Below are positions 45,747 through 54,755 of a stretch of 64,000 nt of DNA, piece after piece. The stretch is from Citrobacter tructae. Lineage in GTDB: Bacteria > Pseudomonadota > Gammaproteobacteria > Enterobacterales > Enterobacteriaceae. Each line of letters opens with the position of its first letter. The first letter of the stretch is position 1. The position numbers and the translations under genes were made by a program. Under the pieces are notes generated by a model. That model was not told the origin of the DNA, made no database searches, and was given only the letters and a program-made list of their open reading frames with translations. The DNA lies in assembly GCF_004684345.1 (NCBI RefSeq), contig NZ_CP038469.1, forward strand, positions 186,001 to 250,000. The letters are read 5' to 3'.

Positions 45747-46442
45747 ATGTCCCGGTCAGCAAAACCCCAAAATGGCCGCCGCCGCTTTCTGCGCGATATG
45801 GTTCGCGCGGCGGGTGGGCTGGCAGCCGTTGGCGTGGCGCTGGGGTTGCAACAGCAAACCGCACGTGCAACCGGCGTGCGGTTGCGCCCACCAGGGGCAT
45901 TGAGTGAGGACGCATTTGCCAGCGCCTGCGTGCGTTGTGGACAGTGCGTTCAGGCTTGCCCGTACGACACGCTGAAACTGGCGACGCTGGCCTCCGGGCT
46001 GGCGGCCGGTACGCCGTATTTTGTCGCTCGCGATATTCCCTGCGAGATGTGTGAGGACATTCCGTGCGCCAAAGTCTGCCCCAGTGGTGCGTTGGACAGG
46101 GAAATTGAATCCATAGACGATTCACGCATGGGGCTGGCAGTACTGCTGGATCATGAGAACTGCCTCAACTATCAGGGACTGCGCTGCGACGTCTGCTATC
46201 GTGAGTGCCCGAAGATAGATGAAGCCATCACCCTGGAACTGGATCGCAATATGCGCACCGGTAAGCACGCGCGGTTTATTCCGACCGTTCACAGCGATGC
46301 CTGCACCGGATGCGGTAAATGTGAAAAGGTCTGCGTGCTGGAACAACCGGCGATAAAAGTGCTGCCGTTGTCGCTGGCAAAAGGGGAGTTGGGACACCAT
46401 TACCGCTTCGGTTGGCTGGAGGGGAACAATGGCAAATCGTAA
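45747..46442 (+). CDS. napG: Ferredoxin-type protein NapG
   Basis: This 231-residue periplasmic iron-sulfur protein forms a quinol dehydrogenase with NapH and feeds NapC. A Tat signal is visible (NGRRRFLRDMV, hydrophobic core, ARA near residue 41). Four [4Fe-4S] motifs follow: CVRCGQCVQACP, CEMCEDIPCAKVCP, CDVCYRECP and CTGCGKCEKVC. It starts 6 bp after napA and overlaps napH by 14 bp. Confidence 0.95.
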   Translation: MSRSAKPQNGRRRFLRDMVRAAGGLAAVGVALGLQQQTARATGVRLRPPGALSEDAFASACVRCGQCVQACPYDTLKLATLASGLAAGTPYFVARDIPCEMCEDIPCAKVCPSGALDREIESIDDSRMGLAVLLDHENCLNYQGLRCDVCYRECPKIDEAITLELDRNMRTGKHARFIPTVHSDACTGCGKCEKVCVLEQPAIKVLPLSLAKGELGHHYRFGWLEGNNGKS

Positions 46443-47292
46443 ACGTGATGCCGGGCGTGAGGCACGGGCGAAAAAAGGCTGGTGGCACAGTCACCGCTGG
46501 CTGGTGCTGCGTCGTCTGACCCAGTTTCTGATACTGGCGATGTTTCTTAGCGGTCCGTGGCTCGGGGTGTGGATCCTGCATGGTAATTACAGCGGCAGTC
46601 TGCTGCTGGATACCATTCCGTTCACCGATCCGCTAATCACCCTGCAAAGCCTTGCCAGCGGGCATCTGCCTGCGACCGTGGCGTTAATCGGGGCCGCCAT
46701 CATTACGGGGCTGTATGCCCTGGCGGGTAAGCGATTGTTTTGCAGTTGGGTTTGCCCAATGAACCCAGTCACCGATTTAGCCAGCTGGTTGCGCAGAAGG
46801 TTTGACTTGAATCAGTCCGCGACCATACCGCGCCATATACGGTACGTCCTGCTGGTGGTCATCCTGGTCGGTTCTGCTCTGACCGGTACGCTGTTATGGG
46901 AATGGATAAACCCGGTCTCTCTGCTGGGACGTAGCCTGGTAATGGGATTCGGCAGCGGCATACTGCTGATTCTCGCACTGTTTTTATTTGATTTACTGGT
47001 CGTTGAGCATGGCTGGTGCGGGCACCTTTGCCCGCTTGGCGCGCTATACAGCGTGTTGGGTAGCAAAGGCGTGCTAACCGTTTCAGCGAAAGAACGCGAA
47101 AGATGTAACCGCTGTATGGATTGTTTTCATGTTTGCCCGGAACCGCATGTGCTACGTGCCCCGGTGCTGGATGAGCAAAGCCCGGTGCAGGTAACCAGCC
47201 GCGATTGCATGGCCTGCGGTCGCTGTGTGGATGTCTGTTCTGAGGATGTTTTTACAATAACAACACGATGGAGTTCGGGAGCGAAATCATGA
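46429..47292 (+). CDS. napH: Membrane quinol dehydrogenase component NapH
   Basis: This 287-residue inner-membrane protein has four main hydrophobic helices. Two CxxxCP motifs (CSWVCPMNP and CGHLCPLGA) lie on the cytoplasmic side. Two [4Fe-4S] clusters sit near the C-terminus (CNRCMDCFHVCP and CMACGRCVDVC). It partners NapG for ubiquinol oxidation. It overlaps napG by 14 bp and napB by 4 bp. Length equals E. coli NapH. Confidence 0.95.
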   Translation: MANRKRDAGREARAKKGWWHSHRWLVLRRLTQFLILAMFLSGPWLGVWILHGNYSGSLLLDTIPFTDPLITLQSLASGHLPATVALIGAAIITGLYALAGKRLFCSWVCPMNPVTDLASWLRRRFDLNQSATIPRHIRYVLLVVILVGSALTGTLLWEWINPVSLLGRSLVMGFGSGILLILALFLFDLLVVEHGWCGHLCPLGALYSVLGSKGVLTVSAKERERCNRCMDCFHVCPEPHVLRAPVLDEQSPVQVTSRDCMACGRCVDVCSEDVFTITTRWSSGAKS

Positions 47293-47738
47293 AAAGCCAT
47301 GACCTGATTAAAGCGCTGAGTCAAATGACGGCCGCGCTGGCCCTGGTAGTGAGTGGGGCAGTTTGGGCTGCAAACGGAGTGGATCTGAGCCAGTCGCCGG
47401 AAGTTTCGGGGACGCAGGAAGGGGCAATTCGCATGCCGAAAGAGCAGGAGCGTATGCCGCTGAACTATGTGAACCAACCGCCGATGGTCCCGCACAGCGT
47501 TGACGGTTACCAGGTAACCACCAATACCAACCGCTGCCTGCAATGCCACGGCGTTGAAAGCTATCGCACTACCGGCGCGCCGCGCATCAGCCCGACGCAC
47601 TTTATGGACAGCGACGGTAAAGTGCTGGCGGAAGTTGCGCCGCGTCGCTATTTCTGCTTGCAGTGCCATGTCCCGCAAGCTGACGCCGCGCCGATTGTCG
47701 AAAATACCTTCACCCCCTCGAAAGGTTACGGGAAATAA
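47289..47738 (+). CDS. napB: Periplasmic diheme cytochrome NapB
   Basis: This 149-residue periplasmic electron donor to NapA has a Sec signal ending VWA. Two heme-attachment motifs are present, both CLQCH. The ATG at 47289 (MKSHDL) overlaps the napH stop by 4 bp and matches E. coli; an in-frame start 7 codons earlier is not conserved. Heme attachment depends on the ccm genes encoded just downstream. Confidence 0.95.
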   Translation: MKSHDLIKALSQMTAALALVVSGAVWAANGVDLSQSPEVSGTQEGAIRMPKEQERMPLNYVNQPPMVPHSVDGYQVTTNTNRCLQCHGVESYRTTGAPRISPTHFMDSDGKVLAEVAPRRYFCLQCHVPQADAAPIVENTFTPSKGYGK

Positions 47739-47747
47739 GAGGTCATT

Positions 47748-48350
47748 ATGGAAAATTCTAACCGTAAACCAGGCTGGATTAAGCGCGTCTGGCAATGGTG
47801 GCGTCGCCCCAGCCGTCTGGCGCTCGGCACGCTGTTGTTAATCGGCTTTGTGGGCGGCATTATTTTCTGGGGCGGCTTTAATACCGGTATGGAAAAGGCC
47901 AATACTGAAGAGTTCTGCATTAGCTGTCACGAAATGCGCAACACGGTATACCAGGAATACATGGAAACCGTACACTACAACAACCGCAGTGGTGTGCGAG
48001 CAACTTGCCCTGATTGCCACGTCCCGCACGAGTGGGGCCCGAAAATGATCCGTAAGATCAAGGCCAGCAAAGAGCTGTACGCGAAAGCACTGGGGTTAAT
48101 AGATACACCGCAGAAATTTGAAGACCACCGTCTGACGATGGCGCAAAATGAATGGCGGCGTATGAAAGATAATAATTCGCAAGAGTGTCGTAACTGCCAC
48201 AACTTCGAGTTTATGGATTTAACTGCCCAGAAAGGCGTTGCGGCCAAAATGCACGACCAGGCTGTGAAAGAGGGGCAAACCTGTATTGACTGTCATAAAG
48301 GGATAGCACACAAACTGCCTGATATGCGCGAAGTTAAGCCAGGCTTTTAA
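47748..48350 (+). CDS. napC: Membrane tetraheme cytochrome NapC
   Basis: This 200-residue NapC/NirT-type quinol dehydrogenase is anchored by one N-terminal helix (about 23-45) and exposes four hemes to the periplasm. The heme motifs are CISCH, CPDCH, CRNCH and CIDCH. It passes electrons from menaquinol to NapB and NapA. ccmA follows after 19 bp with no terminator, so transcription very likely continues. Confidence 0.96.
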   Translation: MENSNRKPGWIKRVWQWWRRPSRLALGTLLLIGFVGGIIFWGGFNTGMEKANTEEFCISCHEMRNTVYQEYMETVHYNNRSGVRATCPDCHVPHEWGPKMIRKIKASKELYAKALGLIDTPQKFEDHRLTMAQNEWRRMKDNNSQECRNCHNFEFMDLTAQKGVAAKMHDQAVKEGQTCIDCHKGIAHKLPDMREVKPGF

Positions 48351-48369
48351 CAGGATGTAAATAATCAGG

Positions 48370-48990
48370 ATGCTTGAAGCCAGAGAACTGCTCTGTGAGC
48401 GGGATGACAGAATACTGTTCAGTGAGCTCTCGTTTCGCGTAAACGCGGGGGAATGGGTACAAATTACCGGAAGTAACGGCGCGGGGAAAACCACCTTGCT
48501 GCGGTTGCTTACCGGGCTGGCTCGTCCTGATGCCGGAGACGTTCTCTGGCACGATCAACCGCTGCATCAGGTGCGGGACAACTTCCATCAGGAACTACTG
48601 TGGATCGGACATCAGCCGGGGATAAAAACCCGGCTTTCGGCGTTGGAGAACCTGCGTTTCTTTCATCATGACGGCGATGTTGCACAATGTCTGGCGGCAC
48701 TGGCGCAGGCAGGCCTTGCCGGATATGAAGACATCCCGGTAAATCAGCTTTCCGCAGGGCAGCAGCGTCGTGTGGCGCTGGCCCGTATGTGGCTGACCCG
48801 CGCCCGATTGTGGATCCTCGATGAACCCTTTACCGCGATTGACGTCAATGGCGTTGAGCGTCTCACCCAACGTATGGCGCAGCATACGGAGCAGGGGGGG
48901 ATTGTTATTCTTACGACTCACCAGCCTCTCAATGTAGAGACGGATAAAGTGCGGCGCATTGCGCTGACCCGCGAGAGGACAGCACAATGA
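48370..48990 (+). CDS. ccmA: Heme exporter ATP-binding protein CcmA
   Basis: This 206-residue ABC ATPase of the CcmABCD complex drives release of heme-loaded CcmE. Walker A is GSNGAGKTT, the signature is LSAGQQRRVALAR and Walker B is LWILDEPFTAID. It starts 19 bp after napC and overlaps ccmB by 4 bp. In E. coli nitrate-dependent nap expression also drives these genes. Confidence 0.95.
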   Translation: MLEARELLCERDDRILFSELSFRVNAGEWVQITGSNGAGKTTLLRLLTGLARPDAGDVLWHDQPLHQVRDNFHQELLWIGHQPGIKTRLSALENLRFFHHDGDVAQCLAALAQAGLAGYEDIPVNQLSAGQQRRVALARMWLTRARLWILDEPFTAIDVNGVERLTQRMAQHTEQGGIVILTTHQPLNVETDKVRRIALTRERTAQ

Positions 48991-49646
48991 TGTGGCGAAT
49001 TTTCCGTTTAGAACTGCGGGTTGCGTTTCGTCATAGTGCGGAGATCGCCAATCCGCTATGGTTCTTCCTGATTGTCATTACGTTATTCCCGCTGAGCATT
49101 GGCCCTGAGCCGCAGCTGCTGGCGCGAATAGCGCCGGGTATTATCTGGGTGGCGGCATTGCTGGCGTCGTTACTGGCGCTGGAACGCTTATTTCGTGACG
49201 ACCTGCAGGATGGCAGCCTAGAACAGCTGATGCTGCTGCCGTTACCGTTACCGGCTGTGGTGCTGGCAAAGGTGATGGCGCACTGGGTGGTGACCGGCCT
49301 GCCGCTGCTGATCCTCTCACCGCTGGTGGCATTGCTACTGGGCATGGATATGTACGGGTGGCAAATTATGGCGCTGACGTTGCTGCTCGGTACGCCGACG
49401 CTGGGATTTCTCGGCGCGCCGGGCGTGGGCTTAACGGTGGGCTTGAAGCGCGGCGGCGTGCTGTTGAGCGTGCTGGTGCTGCCGCTCACGATTCCGCTCC
49501 TGATTTTTGCCACTGCCGCGATGGATGCCGCCTCGATGCATTTGCCCGTTGAAGGCTACATGGCGATTCTGGGCGCGTTGCTGGTCGGGAGCGCGACGTT
49601 AAGCCCCTTCGCGACGGCAGCAGCGTTGCGCATTAGTGTGCAGTAG
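48987..49646 (+). CDS. ccmB: Heme exporter membrane protein CcmB
   Basis: This 219-residue integral membrane subunit has about six helices and works with CcmA and CcmC. The N-terminal half is nearly identical to E. coli CcmB (MMWRIFRLELRVAFRH). It overlaps ccmA by 4 bp. An 88-bp spacer with a half REP unit separates it from ccmC, the only loose junction in the ccm series. Confidence 0.94.
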   Translation: MMWRIFRLELRVAFRHSAEIANPLWFFLIVITLFPLSIGPEPQLLARIAPGIIWVAALLASLLALERLFRDDLQDGSLEQLMLLPLPLPAVVLAKVMAHWVVTGLPLLILSPLVALLLGMDMYGWQIMALTLLLGTPTLGFLGAPGVGLTVGLKRGGVLLSVLVLPLTIPLLIFATAAMDAASMHLPVEGYMAILGALLVGSATLSPFATAAALRISVQ

Positions 49647-49660
49647 TTTGAGTACGATGT

Positions 49661-49693
49661 GTAGGCCGGACAAGGCGAAGCTGCCCGCTGGCA
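49661..49693. repeat. Half REP-like unit between ccmB and ccmC
   Basis: The sequence TGTAGGCCGGACAAGGCG (about 49661-49678) matches one arm of an enterobacterial REP unit. The other arm is not clearly present. It lies in an 88-bp spacer inside an otherwise overlapping operon. Confidence 0.5.
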
Positions 49694-49734
49694 AAACGGA
49701 TTTTTATTAATTTACTGAGTCTGGTGACTGAACT

Positions 49735-50472
49735 ATGTGGAAAACACTTCATCAACTGGCGATGCCCCCTCGGCTCTATCAGATCTGTGGCTGGTTTATC
49801 CCGTGGCTGGCGATTGCCAGCGTGGTGGTACTGATAACAGGATTGATCTGGGGATTTGGTTTCGCGCCTGCGGATTATCAGCAGGGGCAGAGCTATCGCA
49901 TCATCTACCTGCACGTCCCGGCGGCAATCTGGTCGATGGGTATTTACGCATCGATGGCCGTTGCCGCGTTTATCGGCCTGATCTGGCAGATGAAAATGGC
50001 CAATCTGGCGCTGGCTGCGATGGCGCCCATTGGTGCAGTGTTTACCTTTATTGCGCTGGTGACGGGTTCCGCATGGGGCAAACCGATGTGGGGAACCTGG
50101 TGGGTCTGGGATGCCCGACTCACCTCTGAATTGGTGCTGCTGTTTCTCTACGTCGGTGCGATCGCGCTGTGGCATGCGTTTGACGATCGCCGCGTGGCGG
50201 GGCGTGCTGCCGGTATTCTGGTGCTGATTGGCGTGGTCAACTTACCGATCATTCACTACTCGGTAGAGTGGTGGAATACGCTGCATCAGGGGTCGACCCG
50301 TATGCAGCAAAGCATTGATCCGGCGATGCGCGCACCGCTGCGTCTGGCGATCGTCGGCTACCTGTTACTGTTTGTCACGCTGGCGCTGATGCGCATGCGT
50401 AACCTGATTTTGTTGATGGAAAAACGCCGCCCTTGGGTGAGTGAACTGATCTTAAAAAGAGGCCGCCAATGA
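49735..50472 (+). CDS. ccmC: Heme handling protein CcmC
   Basis: This 245-residue six-helix membrane protein of the heme-handling protein family loads heme onto CcmE. The tryptophan-rich WWD periplasmic motif is visible (WGTWWVWDARLTSELVL, about residues 119-135). Conserved His residues flank it (LHVPAAIW and IHYSVEWW). The start has no strong ribosome site. It overlaps ccmD by 4 bp. Confidence 0.95.
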   Translation: MWKTLHQLAMPPRLYQICGWFIPWLAIASVVVLITGLIWGFGFAPADYQQGQSYRIIYLHVPAAIWSMGIYASMAVAAFIGLIWQMKMANLALAAMAPIGAVFTFIALVTGSAWGKPMWGTWWVWDARLTSELVLLFLYVGAIALWHAFDDRRVAGRAAGILVLIGVVNLPIIHYSVEWWNTLHQGSTRMQQSIDPAMRAPLRLAIVGYLLLFVTLALMRMRNLILLMEKRRPWVSELILKRGRQ

Positions 50473-50681
50473 CCCCTGCATTTGCATCCTGGAGTGATTT
50501 TTTCGCGATGGGCGGTTACGCCTTGTATGTCTGGCTGGCTGTGGCGATGAGCGTTATCCCGCTGGTGGTGCTGGTGCTGCATTCTGCGTTACAACATCGC
50601 GCAATCTTACGCGGCGTAGCCCAGCAGCGAGCGAGAGAAGCGCGTATGCGTGCAGCGCAAGTGCAACGGGAGGCTGCGTGA
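50469..50681 (+). CDS. ccmD: Heme exporter small protein CcmD
   Basis: This 70-residue protein has one membrane helix (about residues 17-42) and a very basic C-terminal cytoplasmic tail. It stabilises the CcmABC-CcmE complex and helps release holo-CcmE. It overlaps ccmC by 4 bp and ccmE by 4 bp, so its position supports the call despite short length. Confidence 0.92.
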   Translation: MTPAFASWSDFFAMGGYALYVWLAVAMSVIPLVVLVLHSALQHRAILRGVAQQRAREARMRAAQVQREAA

Positions 50682-51157
50682 ATATTCGACGTAAAAATCG
50701 GCTATGGATAGCCTGTGCGGTACTGGCGGGCCTGGCATTGACCATCACGCTGGTGCTTTACGCGCTGCGTTCCAATATCGACTTGTTCTATACGCCGGGC
50801 GAAATACTCTACGGCAAACGTGAAACCCAGCAGATGCCAGAAGTCGGTCAACGCCTGCGCGTGGGCGGCATGGTTATGCCGGGCAGCGTGAAGCGCGACC
50901 CACAATCGCTGAAAGTAAATTTCAGCATCTATGACGCTGAAGGCGTGGTGGATGTGACGTATGAAGGCATTCTGCCGGACTTGTTCCGCGAAGGGCAGGG
51001 CGTTGTCGTTCAGGGGGAACTGGATGAGGGTAATCATGTACAGGCGAAAGAGGTCCTCGCCAAGCATGATGAGAATTACACCCCGCCGGAAGTCGAAAAA
51101 GCGATGCAGGAAAACCATCGTCGACCGGAAAGTGTTTATAAGGATAAAGCGTCATGA
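50678..51157 (+). CDS. ccmE: Periplasmic heme chaperone CcmE
   Basis: This 159-residue membrane-anchored heme chaperone holds heme covalently and passes it to CcmF. One N-terminal helix (about 8-29) precedes an OB-fold. The heme-binding His130 lies in KHDENYTPPEV. It starts with GTG, preceded by GGAGG-type bases inside ccmD, and overlaps ccmF by 4 bp. Confidence 0.96.
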   Translation: MNIRRKNRLWIACAVLAGLALTITLVLYALRSNIDLFYTPGEILYGKRETQQMPEVGQRLRVGGMVMPGSVKRDPQSLKVNFSIYDAEGVVDVTYEGILPDLFREGQGVVVQGELDEGNHVQAKEVLAKHDENYTPPEVEKAMQENHRRPESVYKDKAS

Positions 51158-53109
51158 TGCCTGAAATTGGCAATGGGCTATTGTGTCTGGCGCTCGGCGT
51201 TGCATTACTGCTCTCGGTCTATCCGCTGTGGGGCGTAGCGCGTGGCGATGTGCGGATGATGGCCTCTGCGCGGCCATTTGCCTGGCTGTTGTTTATCTGT
51301 GTGATGGGCGCGTTTCTGGTCTTGATTAACGCCTTCGTGGTTAATGACTTTACCGTGACTTACGTCGCCAGTAACTCCAATACCCAGCTTCCTGTCTGGT
51401 ATCGTGTGGCGGCCACTTGGGGCGCGCATGAGGGCTCGCTGCTGCTGTGGGTGCTGCTAATGAGCGGCTGGACGTTTGCCGTGGCGCTGTTTAGTCAGCG
51501 AATGCCGCTGGATATCGTTGCCCGCGTTCTGGCTGTGATGGGGATGGTCAGCGTCGGCTTCCTGCTGTTTATCCTGTTTACCTCCAACCCGTTTGCCCGC
51601 ACGCTGCCCAACTTCCCTATTGAAGGGCGCGACCTGAATCCGCTGTTGCAGGATCCAGGGCTTATTTTCCATCCACCGCTGCTGTACATGGGCTATGTCG
51701 GTTTCTCTGTGGCGTTTGCATTTGCCATTGCTGCGCTGATGAGTGGGCGGCTGGACAGCACATTCGCCCGTTTTTCGCGTCCGTGGACGCTGGCGGCGTG
51801 GGTGTTTCTGACGTTGGGTATTGTGCTCGGTTCGGCCTGGGCCTACTACGAGTTGGGCTGGGGCGGCTGGTGGTTCTGGGACCCGGTCGAAAACGCCTCG
51901 TTTATGCCATGGCTGGTGGGAACGGCGTTGATGCACTCTCTGTCGGTAACCGAACAACGCGCCAGCTTTAAGGCCTGGACGCTGCTGCTTTCGATCTGCG
52001 CATTTTCTCTGTGTCTGTTAGGGACATTCCTTGTACGTTCGGGCGTGCTGGTGTCGGTGCATGCCTTCGCCTCCGATCCGTCACGCGGGATGTTCATCTT
52101 GGCCTTTATGGTGCTGGTGATTGGCGGCTCACTGCTGCTGTTTGCGGTACGCGGACATAAGGTTCGCTCGCGGGTCAATAACGCGCTGTGGTCGCGTGAA
52201 TCGCTGCTGCTGGGGAACAACGTTCTGCTGATTGCCGCCATGCTGGTGGTGCTGCTGGGAACGCTACTGCCGCTGGTGCACAAACAACTGGGACTGGGCA
52301 GTATTTCAATTGGCGAACCGTTCTTCAATACCATGTTCACCTGGCTGATGGCGCCGTTCGCGCTGTTGCTGGGGATTGGGCCACTGGTACGCTGGGGACG
52401 CGACCGACCACGTAAACTGAAAACGTTGCTGATTATCGCGTTTGTTACCACGCTGGTACTGTCCGTGTTGCTGCCGTGGCTGCTCGAAGATCGTATTGCC
52501 GCCATGACTGTCGTAGGTATGGCAATGGCATGCTGGATATTTGTGCTGGCAATGTCTGAGGCGTTCCTGCGTATTTCTCGGGGAACGAAGCTGACGCCAA
52601 GCTACTGGGGCATGGTATCGGGTCACGTGGGACTGGCTGTTACCATTGTCGGTATTGCCTTTAGCCAGAACTACAGCGTTGAGCGTGATGTGCGCATGAA
52701 GGCGGGCGATAGCGTCGGTATTCATGATTATCAGTTCACTTTCCGCGAAGTGAAAGATATCACCGGACCTAACTATCGTGGCGGCGTTGCTATTATTGGC
52801 GTTACCCGTGACGGTAAACCAGAAGCGACGCTGCATGCGGAAAAACGTTTTTATAACAGCACCAGCTCAATGATGACCGAAGCGGCCATTGACGGCGGGT
52901 TTACCCGTGACCTTTACGCGGCGTTGGGCGAAGAACTCGACAACGGCGCGTGGGCCGTGCGTCTGTATTATAAACCGTTTATTCGCTGGATTTGGGCTGG
53001 AGGGTTACTGATGGCGCTGGGTGGGTTGTTCTGCCTGTTTGATCCACGCTATCGCCAGCGCACGCGTCCCCGCACTGCCGGGCAAGAAAAAGCGCCGGAG
53101 GCTGTATGA
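51154..53109 (+). CDS. ccmF: Cytochrome c heme lyase subunit CcmF
   Basis: This 651-residue polytopic membrane protein forms the heme ligation core with CcmH. The WWD motif (GWGGWWFWDPVENASFMPW) is near residues 230-248. It is surrounded by conserved His residues and many hydrophobic helices. E. coli CcmF is 647 residues; the difference lies in the C-terminal tail (RTRPRTAGQEKAPEAV). Start and stop overlap ccmE and dsbE by 4 bp each. Confidence 0.96.
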   Translation: MMPEIGNGLLCLALGVALLLSVYPLWGVARGDVRMMASARPFAWLLFICVMGAFLVLINAFVVNDFTVTYVASNSNTQLPVWYRVAATWGAHEGSLLLWVLLMSGWTFAVALFSQRMPLDIVARVLAVMGMVSVGFLLFILFTSNPFARTLPNFPIEGRDLNPLLQDPGLIFHPPLLYMGYVGFSVAFAFAIAALMSGRLDSTFARFSRPWTLAAWVFLTLGIVLGSAWAYYELGWGGWWFWDPVENASFMPWLVGTALMHSLSVTEQRASFKAWTLLLSICAFSLCLLGTFLVRSGVLVSVHAFASDPSRGMFILAFMVLVIGGSLLLFAVRGHKVRSRVNNALWSRESLLLGNNVLLIAAMLVVLLGTLLPLVHKQLGLGSISIGEPFFNTMFTWLMAPFALLLGIGPLVRWGRDRPRKLKTLLIIAFVTTLVLSVLLPWLLEDRIAAMTVVGMAMACWIFVLAMSEAFLRISRGTKLTPSYWGMVSGHVGLAVTIVGIAFSQNYSVERDVRMKAGDSVGIHDYQFTFREVKDITGPNYRGGVAIIGVTRDGKPEATLHAEKRFYNSTSSMMTEAAIDGGFTRDLYAALGEELDNGAWAVRLYYKPFIRWIWAGGLLMALGGLFCLFDPRYRQRTRPRTAGQEKAPEAV

Positions 53110-53663
53110 AGCGCAACGCACTGTTAATTCCGTTTATTATTTTTCTCATCATTGCGGCGGCGCTGCTGTGGCAGTTGGCGCGTAACGCGCAGGGAGACGA
53201 TCCCACCAATCTGGAGTCAGCGCTGATCGGTAAACCGGTGCCGACATTCCGCCTCGAGTCGCTGGAGAACCCGGGACAGCATTATCAGGCCGACGTGCTG
53301 ACGCAGGGCAAACCGGTACTGCTTAACGTCTGGGCGACCTGGTGTCCAACCTGTCGCGCTGAGCATCAGTATTTGAACCAGCTTTCTGCACAGGGAATTC
53401 GGGTGGTGGGTCTGAACTATAAAGATGACCGTCAGAAAGCCGTCGTCTGGCTGAAAGAGCTGGGTAATCCGTATGCGCTGAGCCTGTTTGACGGCGACGG
53501 GATGCTTGGTCTGGATCTGGGGGTGTACGGCGCACCGGAAACGTTCCTGATCGACGGTAAAGGTATTATTCGCTACCGCCATGCCGGTGATTTAAACGCC
53601 AGGGTGTGGGAGAGCGAGATTAAACCGTTGTGGGATAAGTACGGTAAGGAGGCTGCGCAATGA
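53106..53663 (+). CDS. dsbE: Thiol:disulfide interchange protein DsbE (CcmG)
   Basis: This 185-residue membrane-anchored thioredoxin-like protein reduces the apocytochrome CxxCH thiols or CcmH before heme attachment. One N-terminal helix (about 5-23) anchors it. The active site WCPTC has Cys80 and Cys83. The acidic groove residues of the family (YGAPETFLIDGKG) are present. It overlaps ccmF and ccmH by 4 bp each. Confidence 0.96.
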   Translation: MKRNALLIPFIIFLIIAAALLWQLARNAQGDDPTNLESALIGKPVPTFRLESLENPGQHYQADVLTQGKPVLLNVWATWCPTCRAEHQYLNQLSAQGIRVVGLNYKDDRQKAVVWLKELGNPYALSLFDGDGMLGLDLGVYGAPETFLIDGKGIIRYRHAGDLNARVWESEIKPLWDKYGKEAAQ

Positions 53664-54709
53664 GATTTTTACTGGGCGTGCTGATGCTGATTGTCTCTGG
53701 TTCGGCGCTGGCGACTATCGACGTGATGCAGTTTAAGGACGAAGCGCAGGAGCAGCAGTTTCGCCAGCTTACCGAGCAGTTGCGCTGCCCGAAGTGTCAA
53801 AATAACAGCATTGCTGATTCTAACTCGATGATTGCCACCGACCTGCGCCAGAAAGTTTATGAGCTGATGCAGGAAGGGAAAAGCCAGAAAGAGATCGTTG
53901 ATTACATGGTTGCGCGTTACGGTAACTTCGTGACCTACGATCCGCCGCTGACGCCGTTAACCGTGCTGCTGTGGGTGATGCCGCTGGTGGCGATTAGTCT
54001 GGGGGGCTGGATTATTTTTGCCCGCTCCCGCCGTCGCGTACGACTTAAGCAGGAAGAGTTTCCTGACGATATCACGCCGGATGGCACGAGGGGCGGATGG
54101 TGGCTATTTGCACCAGGCGTAGTGATTGCGCTGGCGGTAGGCGCGGTAAGTTATTACCAAACGGGTAATTATCAGCAGGTGAAAGTCTGGCAACAGGCTA
54201 CCGCCCAGGCACCCGCGCTGCTGGAACGCGCGTTGGATCCGAAAGCTGAGCCGCTGAATGAAGAAGACATGACGCGTCTGGCGCTGGGATTGCGTACACG
54301 CTTGCAAGCCGACCCTGCCAACGTTGAAGGTTGGATCATGCTTGGGCGTATTGGCATGGTATTAGGAAACGCCAGTACGGCGACCGAAGCCTACGCTAAC
54401 GCTTACCGGCTGGATCCTAAAAATAGCGATGCGGCGCTGGGCTATGCGGAAGCGTTGACCCGTTCCTCCGATCCGGACGATAACCGTCGGGGAGGGGAGT
54501 TGTTAAGTCAACTGGTCAGGAGCGATCATGCCAATGTACGCGTTCTGAGCATGTATGCGTTTAATGCGTTTGAGCAGCAGCGCTTCGGTGAAGCGGTCGC
54601 CGCGTGGGAGATGATGCTGAAATTATTACCTGCCAACGACACCCGCCGGTCGGTGATTGAGCGCAGCATTAAACAGGCGATGGAGCAGCTGTCGCCGCAG
54701 GAAAAGTAG
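53660..54709 (+). CDS. ccmH: Cytochrome c maturation protein CcmH
   Basis: This 349-residue fused CcmH has two parts. The N-terminal CcmH/CcmL domain follows a signal peptide and bears the redox pair in LRCPKCQ (Cys43, Cys46). The C-terminal CcmI-like part has membrane helices near residues 103 and 155 and tetratricopeptide-type helices (VEGWIMLGRIGMVLGN) that hold apocytochrome c. This fusion is normal for E. coli relatives. It ends the nap-ccm series and meets narP through a shared terminator. Confidence 0.95.
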   Translation: MRFLLGVLMLIVSGSALATIDVMQFKDEAQEQQFRQLTEQLRCPKCQNNSIADSNSMIATDLRQKVYELMQEGKSQKEIVDYMVARYGNFVTYDPPLTPLTVLLWVMPLVAISLGGWIIFARSRRRVRLKQEEFPDDITPDGTRGGWWLFAPGVVIALAVGAVSYYQTGNYQQVKVWQQATAQAPALLERALDPKAEPLNEEDMTRLALGLRTRLQADPANVEGWIMLGRIGMVLGNASTATEAYANAYRLDPKNSDAALGYAEALTRSSDPDDNRRGGELLSQLVRSDHANVRVLSMYAFNAFEQQRFGEAVAAWEMMLKLLPANDTRRSVIERSIKQAMEQLSPQEK

Positions 54710-54716
54710 GTGCTAA

Positions 54717-54750
54717 AAATGCCCGGTAAGCAGCAGCGAATCGGGCATTT
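54717..54750. terminator. Bidirectional terminator between ccmH and narP
   Basis: Arms AAATGCCCG (54717-54725) and CGGGCATTT (54742-54750) form a perfect 9-bp stem with a 16-base loop. The flanking A and T bases serve both directions, which fits the convergent gene pair. Confidence 0.8.
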
Positions 54751-54755
54751 CCTGG

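Noticed and set aside
51846..52836. Long open frames antisense to ccmF
   Set aside because: They are opposite a conserved membrane protein gene, and their Ser/Arg-rich products look like complement artefacts.
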